64,000 nucleotides of DNA from Deinandra increscens subsp. villosa (lineage: Eukaryota > Streptophyta > Magnoliopsida > Asterales > Asteraceae). Below are positions 23,615 through 35,746 of this stretch, piece by piece (within the stretch, counting starts at the first letter, position 1; the number at the start of each line of letters is the position of its first letter). The stretch covers positions 19,771,279-19,835,278 of the forward strand of contig JBCNJP010000017.1 of NCBI GenBank assembly GCA_039602395.1, in the 5' to 3' direction. Position numbers and translations under genes: made by a program. Under the pieces are notes generated by a model. The model made no database searches. It saw nothing but the letters and a program-made list of their open reading frames with translations, and was not told the DNA's origin.

Positions 23615-26600
23615 TTTGGTATTAGAGCATTTGGTTCTATCTACTTGTCTAGAAACCCTTCTTTCTATTTCAAATGATTCCAAACAGGTATTACTGGGCT
23701 TCATATTAAACAACAAACTATAAAGAATTCGGTTAACTACCTATTTTCAAAAAGTTAATGGCCATGGATTACATACTATCCTAAGAAACTACTAAAAGAC
23801 ATGTCCTTTAGTAAGAGAAATGTACCAAGTTGCTAAACCATTGTAAAGAAATATGCAATTTTCAATAGTAAACAATTTCAACACAAAGAACTGAAACATG
23901 CATATTCAATTTAGGTCTCTACCAGGCAAAACAAAGAAATATAAGTTGGAAAAAGATAAACAACACTAACAAATAGAAGAGTAAAAGGACAGAAATTTCG
24001 CAAATTGATTTAAACACTTAAAAAATGTGCATCATCAAAGATAACCTAAAATCAGAAGAAGCCTAAATTGAAACGAAAATGAGGACATTCAAAATACATG
24101 TAAACCAAAGATAACCTAAAATGATTAAAAACCCAAATTGAAGTATAACACCTACTCAGATTTACCAAAGGTAAGTAATTTCATAGGAAAAGAGAAAAAC
24201 TAAATGAAATGAAGATATACGATTACAAAATGAACATCATAATCCGATTTCATACCTGTTGCTAACCGTAAATACCGATCGGCGAGAAATCTGCAAACGT
24301 AAGAACGATCAATACCTAAGAAGACGATTATGACAGTATAAAGAATTGGAACGACAAAGAAACAATCCACTGAAGTAAGAAAACAAAGAAATTGTAAACC
24401 CTAGAACGATGGGGGAGAGAAGATGCGTCTGATATCTGTAGTAGAGAGGGAGAGATAAAAAGGCATCTTAAAAACCCAGAAAAAAAAAGTTAAGGAAAAA
24501 TAATGGTCAACAATGACTTACAGACACACACAACGACTTCATAAACGTATTTTATTATAATCACAAAACTAACAAACTGGAATAATATAGATTGTAGGAC
24601 ATATATTTATAACTTAATTTAAGCTCAGATATCCATCCATAGATGGTATTTTCAATATTAAGTACATTTAAAATATATATATAAAGCACATGAAGATGTG
24701 GAAAATACAAAAGTTTAGACTATTCATGCTTTTTACCAAATTCCTTAATGACTTGAGCTTTCATATTATCATATTATTAGCCCATGTCATAATGCGATTT
24801 TTGAATCTTTTCACCCATCTACAAAAGGTTCAATACCTTCAGCTTCAACAAATAAATCAGCTGTAAATAGTATACAGAAAAGTTATATGGCCATGTTAAA
24901 CAACTAAGTCTAGCAATTTGATAGAAATTTATAAGTGAAAACATTTGACAGCTATGGATAAACATGAATGCGAATTTCACATCAGGATAATTTGGTACAA
25001 ATTTATAGGTCAACTATAAGAAAAAGTTTGGCATACAATTTTGTTTCTTACCTTTTTGGTCATAAGCCAACCCACCCACTCAACCCGTCCAATTTGGAAA
25101 TATTAATTCTAATTAACAATAAACGATATCCAACTTCAATTTATATCGTCTAACAAATACAGAAGTAAACAATATGGTACAAAACTATAAGTGAAAATGA
25201 ACTTTATAAGTGTATTTTTAGCCTTATCTATGGATGTCTTTGAAATCTCTGGGATTCCTCACCTCAGCTAAAATGTGTCATCAATTTGATGGTTAATATC
25301 TCTCATCAGTTAGTTAGTATCAATATAGATTTGTTTAAACAAATACTAAATAGATAGTGTACTTAATTAAAACTCACAACCATATATGCATCGGTTAAAC
25401 AATAAAGTTTTAAATCTTTTTGACCAAACATAATAAGGGGTCCTAAGGAGAATAAATAAGATATTGACCATAAAAATGACCATAACAATAAAAAATAACC
25501 ACTACACCATATAAACTTGAAAAAAAAAACTCTAAACAAAGAAGAATGCTAACCTTAGAAATGCAGCAAAGACAGAGAAGAGCAGATTATACCTGCACAT
25601 GAAAAGATGAGATAAGTAAAAAAAATATGTATAATACTTAACAGGTTATACATATAACAATATAGGATGGAAAATTTTAAAATACCCCTGCAAACCATTT
25701 CCAAAGTAAATATATACATATGATACTATAAAAATAAATTCAATAGAAATACGTAGGGACCAAATATGCTCCAAAAGTCCAAAGACTTCAGCAAAGCTGC
25801 ACAACTGTTACCTGCAAATCAAAGACAACAAGAAGTGACATAAATAATGGACAATCTACATAAATTATAATCACACAATGCAGATACTAAAAAATAAAAA
25901 GACCTATGCATTAGAACAGAAAGAACATCTAAAAAATGTAAATATGATATAAAAATAAGAGCACACACGTATGCCTAAAACAACTATTATACTTTACAAC
26001 AACCCTTGCATTAGAAGTAATCCAAGTGTTACCAGTTCATAAACACTTTCAAATATAGACAAAAAACGGGAGAAGATCTTTAGTGAAAACAAATAATGAA
26101 GAGAAATTCAAAAAATAAATGAATACACTCTAATTCAGTTGAATGTAAGGAAAGATCACACAATTATATAAGCAACACAACTTTAAATAACAACTAAATG
26201 GGACGACATAATTACCTAAGGAGCAGATATGTTCCAAAGTCCTGAAATAACTTGCAGACCTATAAACTACATGGAAATAAAACATGATCAATTCAGAGGT
26301 CAACAAATTACACTGTTAGGAAAAATACTTTACACAAAACAGCATTGAAATTTCCAAAAGTAGTTAAGAAATTTTGACACAGTAGCTACAAATACAAAAA
26401 GCATGGGAATTCTCAACAGGAGCTACAAAAAGTTTATATATTTCATTTAAACATTTGATTTAACTGCAATAGCATGAATTAAGTTTGTTTCTTTAACAAA
26501 TATCATAGAAATTTCCAACATAAATTGTCTATAGTAAATTGGTGTGTAGGTTGCTTTGTTGGAATTTAATGTATATAAAGAGATCTTTCAACAAATGTGA

Positions 26601-28494
26601 ACAACAACAACAACAACAATAAAGCAAGAACAGTCACCATACAAAAATACCTTAATAGATTATAATAACCTAAACGATACAGCTCAGACAACCTGTAAAA
26701 AATATATATAGAATCAAAAGATAGAGAAAACGTTTAAAAGGCTTACATGACCACCTAACAACACAAACAAAATCAAAGAAGCAAGGTTACAAAGCCCAAA
26801 GCATAACCAAATACAAAGAATTTATAAACAAATCTATAACTTTCATGCACTTCAATCAGACATAAAACCTTACTGTTATGCAAAAGGAATCCACATTATC
26901 TGCTGAAATTATGCAAATTAAGTTCTAATTAGACCATAAGACAAAAATGTGAGATACAATTAACACTGGAAGCATCGTATCCTTAGAAAATGAAGCCAAA
27001 TTCCAAATCTCATACAGCTTTTCTTCGAATACAGAAGTCTGAACGCAGAGCCGAGCAGAACCACATAAAGAAACCAACAAAGACATATTCAACAAATTAA
27101 ATAAGGGAAATATAAATCAGAAATCCAATTCAAAGATAAAGCCCTAATCTACTGAAACGAAGTTAAAGAGGAAGACAAAGGATTCGATACTTGAATTAAA
27201 GGCGATGGAACCCATCAACACCTCAAAAACTGAAATCGACATTGGTAACTTAGCATAGAAACGACGATAAAACCTGATCTCCCTACGCGGCTCTGCAAAT
27301 CGATTAGGGAAGGTTAGCAAGAAGAGAGAAACTATGGTGCTGTTCGAAAACAAAGGAATGATGCGTGACTAGAGCAAAGAAGTAAAGGCTTACTGATCAA
27401 AAGGCTGGACGACATGGGAAGAAGTAACCGATCCCAAATCAGCAAGCACGGAGGCACAATAGGCTTCCTCATGTACATCGTCCTCTAAACGATGTTGAAG
27501 GGCAGACTACCCATTGCTTGTACTAGGTGCTTTAGGTTGAAAAACCATGGCTCTGTGAGGCAGATTGAGGTTGAGTGAAAGGAACAGATGATTGAGAAAG
27601 CCCTTATCATGAATGCGTGGCTTAGGTTAAGCACCAAAAGTAACGACGTTATAACGGGGTTAAGTAACTATTCATCAAGTTAACATTTTGTATTTCGTTT
27701 TATCGAAGTTATTTTGGGATGCACACAACTTTGCATGTCAGGTATCCCAATCTTACAAAACAGATTCATGAAATTCTCGGCTTTTGAAGCATATGCCTTT
27801 AAGTTTTCTTTAATAAAAAACTTACATTGAAACATCAAGGCCGTCATATACTCATTGTCCCTTACCTTGCATTGTTCATCTGCTGCATGTAGCCATAAGA
27901 AATTTCTAAAACTTAAATGAACACTACACTAATTAATCTACGTAGGCAACTGTAATCATGGACAGTACATATGTTTTCTGATTTTCTATTCTTCCTCCTA
28001 TACATAAAGTTCTAATTTGCATAAGATTGATCTTATCTGCTTTTTAATTATTGTCCGTTAACAAATATTTGTGTTTTTTTACATCTGCTTTGAATGCATA
28101 GTGTTATTTCTTTACAACATGTTAAATAGGATTATATTATTATGGGGAAAACAATTGAGTGTTAGTTGCTCCAAAACAAATTTTAAAACCTACTTCATGA
28201 GTCACTTTTATGTTAATAATTCCAATAACATGAGCATGACAACAATGATGAAAGGATATGGCTGGCTGAAAAAAAGTTAATGACTGTATGGATCAGGTGG
28301 TACTCAAAATTCATCTTAAGATAAAACACAATTTCAATTTATAACAATTATCTACGTTCACTTTAACGAATCATAATAGAAATAAAAACACATTAACTAC
28401 TCATGAGTCACAGACTCTACCTACACGTCTACGCCTGTATCTATGCTTTGTAATGTTGTTTTATTATTTTACGCATGTTGTTTATAATTAGGAA

Positions 28495-28800
28495 ATGGAA
28501 GACTATGTCCGTAACTTCTTCATCGCAAGCCACAATGAGACAAACGCTGAACTGTCAGCCGTGATAATGGTGGTAGAAAGGTTGCTGGCAGAAAACAGAC
28601 AAGCACTGGACGCGGTTCTTAGTCTTGTTCCCTCTCCCTTCCGGTATGATGCCGCCTCCATGCTGAATGATGCGATTCGTACCAAACAGGCACTGTTACG
28701 GAATCTACGGACCATACGCAGGGATGCCGAGGCAACAACACGTGATATTGACAACCAGATGGAGTCTAGTTCAGCCCGAACATGTAACCGTTATTTGTAG
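28495..28800 (+). CDS. Unidentified 101-residue protein, second copy
   Basis: Translation identical to that of the 9529-9834 frame (MEDYVRNFF... to ...RTCNRYL). The identity reflects recent duplication and is not by itself evidence of selection. Upstream acceptor-like site and downstream Helitron hairpin are also conserved. Function unknown. Confidence 0.4.
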   Translation: MEDYVRNFFIASHNETNAELSAVIMVVERLLAENRQALDAVLSLVPSPFRYDAASMLNDAIRTKQALLRNLRTIRRDAEATTRDIDNQMESSSARTCNRYL

Positions 28801-29118
28801 TTTTATTTTATTTGGTGCTTAGACACCCCATCAAACTTTAAAACTACTGATATTAAATTAATCTATCTTACTTTATAATTGTTTGTTATCTCCAATTATG
28901 GCGCATTACACCTAACTTGATGACTCTTTTATACACTTGATATTACATATGCCAATTAGCAATGGTAGGTTGATTTGTTTTAAACACATTACCTTTGGCC
29001 GTCCTTAATCTCAGATTGTTTACCTACACTGTTATATTTATTTGCAATCACCGGAGTGCTAAAAACCATTTCACATATATAAACATAATGACCATTTTAG
29101 GGTCGGTCAAAGTTCCCC

Positions 29119-29150
29119 CCGGCCGTGCATCGCACGGGCCTGCACACTAG
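29119..29150 (+). terminator. Helitron 3' hairpin and CTAG terminus, copy 2
   Basis: Same hairpin and CTAG as at 10,153-10,184. Confidence 0.7.
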
Positions 29151-29433
29151 TATTTTAAATTTATAAATAACAAATAATGAAGAATTAAGAATTATAAAAA
29201 TTATATTTGAAGATAAAACATAATTGAAATAATTTCTAATTGATTAAGTTTTAATAAATTATTCGAATAAGAATCTCTCGTTTTTTTTATATTTAGTTAT
29301 ATAATTTAATTATATAAAATTACTACTATTTAGTAAAAGAGAGAGTTGGCATTTCAATAGAGAAGAGGCAGAAAAATTGAGATATGATTAAATATGAGAG
29401 TGACATATAAATATAAAAAATATATATATAATG

Positions 29434-29855
29434 TTTTTTTTTTGGAACGGCAGTAAATTATAAGAAAAGCTCAAATCAGAGCAAAATTACATGAAAAGTA
29501 AAGGATTGATCAACCAATCCGTCCAACGCATCGAGTTACTAACAATTCTAGATGAATACAAAGAAAACGAAAATAAAACAATAGAATCGAAGATATTGCC
29601 GTTCCAATTTTTACACGATTGGAAGATTAAATCGTTACGCATCTTCCAAATGAACCACCAAGAAGTGTAAAGAATCGTGCCTATTATGTTTTTCTTTGCT
29701 CTCGGATTTTTGTGATCTTCAACCATCTTGATCAAATCACGGGGAGGGGCCGGACCAAGCCAATCAACATCGAACCACTTTCCAATCTGCTTCAAAACAT
29801 TGATGATGATTATACAATCGCCAAAAATATGAAGAGAGGTCTCCGGGCGCTTGTT
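29434..29855 (-). mobile_element. 5'-truncated LINE fragment, copy 3
   Basis: Duplicate of the 10,468 insertion, including flanking duplication and minus-strand C-terminal RT frame at 29,795-29,487. Confidence 0.8.
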
Positions 29856-30039
29856 TATATATATAATGTTTTATTATGGAGTAGAAGATGATAAACTACT
29901 GATTGAAACTAGAAAACCTAACACCGATACACATGTACATGTTGTATATATGATAGCAGTGAGTATACTAATTTGTTCTTGACTTCATGTATATACTAAT
30001 ACAGTAATATTAGTGTAGTTTTTCTTTTTAAAACACGAG

Positions 30040-31431
30040 CACTACTACACAAACAGGTATAAGCTACAGAATTTTGCCATGAAAAAAAATCCGTAGCAAT
30101 TTTGCTACCGGTTAGCTACGAACACAACTTGCTATAGTTTAGTTACGAATATTTCGTAGCAAATGAAATCCGTAGCCAAATTTGTAGCAACATCCATTGC
30201 AAAATGAAAAATATAAATTTAGAAAAATAATTTAAGAAAAATCCGTAGCAAATCAAGAAAGTGAATATTTAAAAAATTATTTGCAAATCAAGAAAGTGAA
30301 TATTTAAAAAATTATTTCAAAAACTATTCGTAGCAAAATCCGTAGCAAACCAGAAATTAAAATTTTTAAAAAGTAATGTAATAAATACTATAGCAAAATA
30401 CGTAACTTTGTTAAAAAGATTAGCTACAACTTAGCTACAAACACATTGTGCTACAAGTTTACAAGTTATGAGTCACTAGTTTAGAGGGTTGGTTTATCTG
30501 ATGTTGACGTACTAATAATACGGTTGTGGTCTAATTTGTTAATTATAGGTACAACAATTGGAAGATCGAATAGCAGAGCTAAAACAAGAGAAAGAAAAAG
30601 AAATAACATAGAAGCAAGCAATGATGGAAAAATTAAAGAAAATTCGAAGTTGAATGCGGAACTGAATGCGGAACTTCAATATGTGTTACAAAACTTGTCA
30701 CCAAACTTCCCAACAAGTTAAGCATATGACTTTGTTTCGGCAAACATTATAGTAGGATCTTTATGGTATTACTTTTGGATATTATAATCTTTACTGTATG
30801 ACATTTGACTATTTTAATTTATTATGTTAAAACGTTTATCTCATTAGTTTATATCCATGAGAATTTCAATATATTGTTTACGGAGAAAATGACAAATATA
30901 AATGACTTCGTAGCAAAAATGTCAAAAAGTCCGTAGCAAGAACATTAACAAATTTGTAGTAATGTTCCGTAGCACAATTCTGTAGCCAAATCTAAAGATT
31001 AATTCCGTTGCATAATATGTATCTAATCCATTACCAATAATCCATAGCAAAAAGCGTAGCTACAAACCGTGGCATAAACGGTAGCTACATTCGTAGCTAA
31101 AAATCCGTTGCAAAAATCGTAGCTTAAAATCCGTAGCTGAAATTCTGTAGCTAAAAATTCATTAATTACAAAAATCGTAGCTAAGAATCCGTAGCTGAAA
31201 TTTTTTAGCTAAAATTCCGTTGCTAGAAATTTGTAGCGAAATCTGTACCTAAAATAGCTACGGTTATTTTTGTCACTAAAAACGTAGCAAATATATTTAT
31301 GTAGCAAAAACTTTTAGCCACGGGGTTTTTTGTTAAGGACCAATTTCATAGCAAATCCGTAGTAAAATGGTATTTGCTACGCATTTAGCTACAGATTTGG
31401 CCGAAGAAAAATGCTTAGTTTTGTAGTAGTG
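30040..31431 (+). mobile_element. Non-autonomous CACTA element, copy 3
   Basis: CACTACTACA ends, GAG duplications and GTAGC arrays as in copy 1, to which it appears essentially identical. Confidence 0.88.
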
Positions 31432-32305
31432 GAGGCTTTTGGGCTATATTTAATCTTGTGGCTCCCAAGAAGACCAAGGTGGCTGAATGCTTCAAACGAA
31501 TCGGGCTTTGAACTGTGGCGGTTGGGGTGAAAAAAATACCTCCTATACTAGTTGGCCGAATCTCACCACCTTATGGCCCACTTGAACCAAACCAGCTTTA
31601 CTGATGTCGGAAAATTTACACGGATGGATTAGGCTTACTACAACCTTCATACAACTTTTAGATCATTCAAAGCATGTTTCTTATTCCAATCCCTATAGCT
31701 TATACTTTTATCATTACTTTTTTCTCTCTCTTTCACTCATAACCACAATTAAATAATATTTTTTATACCTTTATCATTAACTTTTCTCTCTCTTTCACTC
31801 ATATCATATATCAAATTTTATAGAATCACCAGTTTTTTCATCAAATATAGGGGTGAATAGTAACTTTTTTCTCACTCTTTTACTCACAATCACTCACAAC
31901 TAAACCTCAAATTTTAGTGTTTTCACTCACATAATTTTGAGGGACAGGCTGTGAATGCTTTCACATCTATTCCCTATTTTACACCCCATTTGAAAAAACT
32001 AAAATAGGCACTTCATGTCATTTCCTGTCCGCATACCCATCCCCATAATTTGGGAAAAACCAATCTCATCCCCTATATTTGATCCCTATATTTGATGTCT
32101 ACTATCCCCCTCCCCCTCCCATTTATATTAATTTATATTATTTGTAAGTGGATTATAACACCCTCGTAGCAAAGACACCCAATTAGAGTTTAGGTTTTGC
32201 AGCGGATAAACTTGTTAGAACCTTATCATTATTTATGTTTTGTAAACATATACGACTTTCGGTCAATTTTGATTTAAAATAATCAACTTCATAGTTTATC
32301 AATGA

Positions 32306-32643
32306 TGTTGATGCATGGTTCTTGGTCGTCATGTAAAGTATCAAATACAAGACAAAGAAATACAAGAATGTGCTCATCCGAACTTAAGACGAACTACCAG
32401 TTCGGATGTACACGAACTTGTCCGAACTGGCAGTTCGGCTAATCTTGTTTTTGTACTTTGGAGTTCAACTATAAATAGCTTGTCTTGTATAGAGTTCAGG
32501 ACTTCTGGTAAAATCTTATGTGTGTGTTCTCTGTGGATATTCTTTGTGGACAATACAAGTTCTTTGTATTTACTCTTTGCGTTCAACGTTTTACATTGAT
32601 TTCTTCAGGACTGAGTAGAGGATCCAACGCTCATGCATTTTCA
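32306..32643 (+). mobile_element. Ty1/copia-type LTR, copy 3
   Basis: Same LTR, TATA box and PBS as at 13,340, followed by the leader remnant to about 32,920. Confidence 0.75.
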
Positions 32644-33183
32644 TTTGGTATTAGAGCATTTGGTTCTATCTACTTGTCTAGAAACCACTGTTTCCAGCTT
32701 TTCAAGTAAAAAATTTGGGGTTTTTGAAAAATCTTCTCGTTTTTTGCTTTCGTTTGATCAACTCAAGTGTGTTTTTCGTGAAAAATCTTCTTCTATATCA
32801 TTCATGTTGAGTTTATTTGAGTTGTTGAAAATCTCATCTAAAACACTGAAAATCGCGAAATTTAAGACGAAAATGTTCCAATTCGTATTCAGTTCGGGTG
32901 AGATCTGAGTTTTTGTGTGTGTTGTGGTGTATATAAAATATAGTATTATTTTGTGACACCATTTTTAGCATTTGAAGCTTTTAAATTTATAATACCTGAT
33001 TTACTTGACAACTACCATTTCACCACATTACACGGGCAAGTGCACCAATCGTGAGCAGTATAGTAGCGGTAAGTTGAATCGGGGTCGATCAGGACACAAT
33101 GGAAAATGAGGGCTCCCAATACTCAACATTTGTTTACGTTTAACCAATTTCTATCTGTTAGGAAAATAGTTTTTTTAATTTTA

Positions 33184-33234
<51 letters not shown>
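33184..33234. repeat. (TA)n microsatellite left of nested element
   Basis: TA run corresponding to 14,220-14,270 in the first copy. The nested TIR element is inserted in it. Confidence 0.9.
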
Positions 33235-33237
<3 letters not shown>

Positions 33238-33849
33238 GAGGGTTAAAATAGAAACCCTCTTTAGTGGAGGAAACTATGAAACCCAAATGAAAGGCCATCA
33301 TTGCTCCACATCAACCTTTTCTGTGATAGACAAAAGGGCAAAAATGACTTTTACTCCTCTACAAGTTTCTCCAACCATCTGACAATCTTTCCCCCCTTAC
33401 ACAATTTGTAGAAAAGTAATGATTTTCTCCCTCCTCTCTCCTCTCTCCTCTAGTACTTTCTATTTAATTAATAGTTTATCTCACTTACTTTATTAATATT
33501 TCAATACATTTGTTTTTTCATTTTCATACTTTAATACAAATCTGTAGAGATTTATTTTTACCTTTACTTTTTCTCTACTATTTTTTAATTTCTTTTTCGG
33601 TGTTTTAATTATCAGATATGAAATGTTACATACGTAACTTTTCTAAGTCTGGTGTAAACAAGAAATTGACAAAATATATTCCATTGATTTATAAGATACA
33701 TTACAATCAACACTACATATAACATACGAACTAAAATATTAAAAAATATAACCTAACAAAAAACATATAAAAGTTATTTACGCTTCCATTCTTGGTAATC
33801 ATTTTCATCTTTGATCCAAAAATTCATTCACCTACGAAAAAAATATAAA

Positions 33850-34500
33850 TTTATCAGTTCATATATGTAAAATGTTGCGCATGTTATATTGACAAAAATC
33901 AAGAAACAAGTTTATTTGAGTTACGCATGTAACAACTTGTTTCATGTGTAACGTTACACATGTTATATAGACAAAATCGAGAAGCAAGTTTATTTGAGCC
34001 TCGAATGTAACAGTTTGTAACATATGTAATGTTACATAAGTTATATATACAAAAATCAAGAAACAATTTATTTGAGCTACGCATGTAGCATCTTGTAACA
34101 TATGTAACATTATATTTGTTATACAGAATAATCAAGAAACAAGTTTATTTGGGTTATGCAAAGCAACAGTTTGTAGCATATGTAACGGTACATGTGTTAT
34201 ATAGAAAAAAGATCAAGAAACTAACACGTTTATTTAGGGTACACGTGTAACAACTTGTAACATATGTAACGTTAGACATATGTAATATCAAATAAGTTAC
34301 ATATGTAACGTTAGACATATGTAATATCGAATAAGTTACATATGTAACGTTAGACATATGTAATATCAAATAAGTTACATATGTAACATAAAAAATAAAG
34401 ACTCGTAATGAAACAAAAAAAGCTACATATGTAACATTACACAAACTTTAAAAAGTAACATTACACCGACTTGTAACATATGTAACATTAAATGTGTTAT
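33850..34500. repeat. TTACATATGTAAC palindrome array
   Basis: Many copies of ACATATGTAAC, ACATGTGTAAC or ACGCATGTAAC occur here. At 34,250-34,390 they form a regular ~45 bp tandem repeat (GTAACGTTAGACATATGTAA then TATCAAATAAGTTACAT). Minus-strand frames with repeated CNVTYVT are by-products of the repeat and not genes. Confidence 0.85.
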
Positions 34501-34859
34501 AAACATTAATTATATACAAAAGTTTAACTACATATGATTTTAATAATAACACAAAGAAAATAAAATACTGATCATTTTTCATTAATAACAAGAGTATATC
34601 TAGAGTTAAAAAAATAATGATGAATTTAAAAAGTGGAGTATTCTTTTTTTTTCCGTTAAAAAAAGGCTAAAGGCTATGTATATTATGTTTTAGAATAAAA
34701 AAATTATACCACCAACAAAAAGCCAGTAACTTTTTATTCAAAACAACTTCTTTTTAATATTAAAAGAATTCTATTCATCATCTTCTTCATCTACTTTTTT
34801 ACAGTTAATATTTTCATCTTCTTCATTTCATCTCAATATGTATTTCTTTCTTTTTTACA

Positions 34860-35480
34860 ATTCTCCAAAATAAAGATGGAGACAAGATCGCAATTCCAAG
34901 TTCTTCATAACCAAAAAAAAGTTGCAGAGATGAATGACGAGGATGCACTTACCCGGGATAACATGAAAATCAAGGATTGTATCTGCTCCTAGTTTAGAGA
35001 CGACGGGGGAGTTTGTAGATCTCGTTTGGGTTAGATCTCGTCTCCGATCTTCTAGATCTCGTCTGGGTTGTCGATCGTACTGCTGTGTCTACACCCATTA
35101 CAGAACCCTGAAATAGCTTGCGGAGTGGTGACGGATGGTGGCGGAGATAGAGGTGGTGGCGACTGGCGGAGGAGTGGAGAAGAATGGGGGGATATTGAAA
35201 GTTGAAGCCTTCTTCTTGTTCAACTTACTGTAACTATAAAAGAATGAAAATTGAGGAACCTATCATGCTTTGAATGAAATTTGATGATGATTTGAATGAG
35301 AATGCATAACCTACAATGGAGGATGTGGAGAAGATACAATGGAGGATGTGGAGAAGAATGGGGGAAATGGAAAGTTGAAATGGTGGTGATAGAGATAAAG
35401 ATGGAGGGTGACAATTGATTTGACACATGAGAGAAAATGTATGCATCGTTTGGGGGAAAGTGAAAATATTGGGACTATAA
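34860..35480. other. Nested element right part with GGAGGATGTGGAGAAG repeats
   Basis: GGAG(A/T)GTGGAGAAGAATGGGG recurs near 35,170 and 35,342, and CAATGGAGGATGTGGAGAAG occurs twice at 35,316 and 35,337. A possible minus-strand donor (CGGGTAAGTG) lies at 34,953. These may be remains of a captured coding or leader sequence. No product is recognisable. Confidence 0.4.
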
Positions 35481-35625
35481 TACCCTTTAAGGGAATAATT
35501 AACTTTAGATGGTAAATAAAAATAATTAAAATTGAAACAATAAATATGAGCCATAGGATTAACAAGATGAAGGGTTAAGATTGAGGTTTCATGGTTTCCT
35601 CCACTCAAGGGGGTTTCCATTTTAC

Positions 35626-35631
<6 letters not shown>

Positions 35632-35691
<60 letters not shown>
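35632..35691. repeat. (CT)n-(TA)n microsatellite
   Basis: CT run 35,632-35,656 then TA run to 35,691, directly abutting the MULE end. The CT run is missing in the first copy, so it came with or after the nested insertion. Confidence 0.9.
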
Positions 35692-35698
<7 letters not shown>

Positions 35699-35746
35699 GA
35701 TATGGTAAAAACTAGTATTTTTGTAAAAACCTAAAAACTAGTATAA
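35692..35746 (+). repeat. MULE left terminal inverted repeat
   Basis: Pairs with 46,946-47,000. About 50 bp with several mismatches and one or two gaps. The strongest shared block is TTGTAAAAACCTAAAAA. Confidence 0.75.

Larger units (their letters stand above)
20184..23657 (+). repeat. Segment A, copy 2, truncated both sides
   Basis: Copy of 10,244-13,720 at offset about 9,938. Left junction with G1 at AAGATAAAACA (20,184-20,194). Right junction with L2 at ACC (23,655-23,657). It holds complete LINE and CACTA copies and the LTR plus PBS. Private differences from A1 and A3 include ATTACGAC for ATTACTAC, GAAGATGCAG for GAAGAGGCAG, and one deleted base in the LTR. Confidence 0.92.
23655..29209 (+). 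repeat. Segment L, copy 2
   Basis: Near-identical copy of 4689-10,243 at offset 18,966. It contains the Helitron 3' end (CTAG at 29,147-29,150) but lacks the Helitron 5' part, because the copy starts in the middle of the element. All features described for 5,280-10,184 recur here. Confidence 0.92.
29210..33183 (+). repeat. Segment A, copy 3
   Basis: Copy of A1 with very few differences: CTTGTTAGAACC for CTTGTCAGAACC near 32,215, GTTGTGGTG for GTTGTGATG near 32,926, and small homopolymer changes. It continues into the TA tract as in A1. Confidence 0.92.
33235..35631. mobile_element. Nested TIR DNA element with palindrome array
   Basis: Terminal inverted repeats: GGGTTAAAATAGAAACCC then GTGGAGGAAACTATGAAACC at 33,241-33,283, against the reverse complement of 35,583-35,630 (GGGTAAAATGGAAACCC, GTGGAGGAAACCATGAAACC). 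It sits in the same TA tract as the ULP-MULE and is absent from the first copy at 14,220-14,270, so it inserted after the duplication. The TA-tract preference and GGG-start ends resemble the adjacent MULE, so it may be a small MULE relative. No transposase is visible. The superfamily is inferred only. Confidence 0.7.

Noticed and set aside
33859..34444. Minus-strand frames with repeated CNVTYVT
   Set aside because: Translation of a tandem ACATATGTAAC repeat, not a protein.
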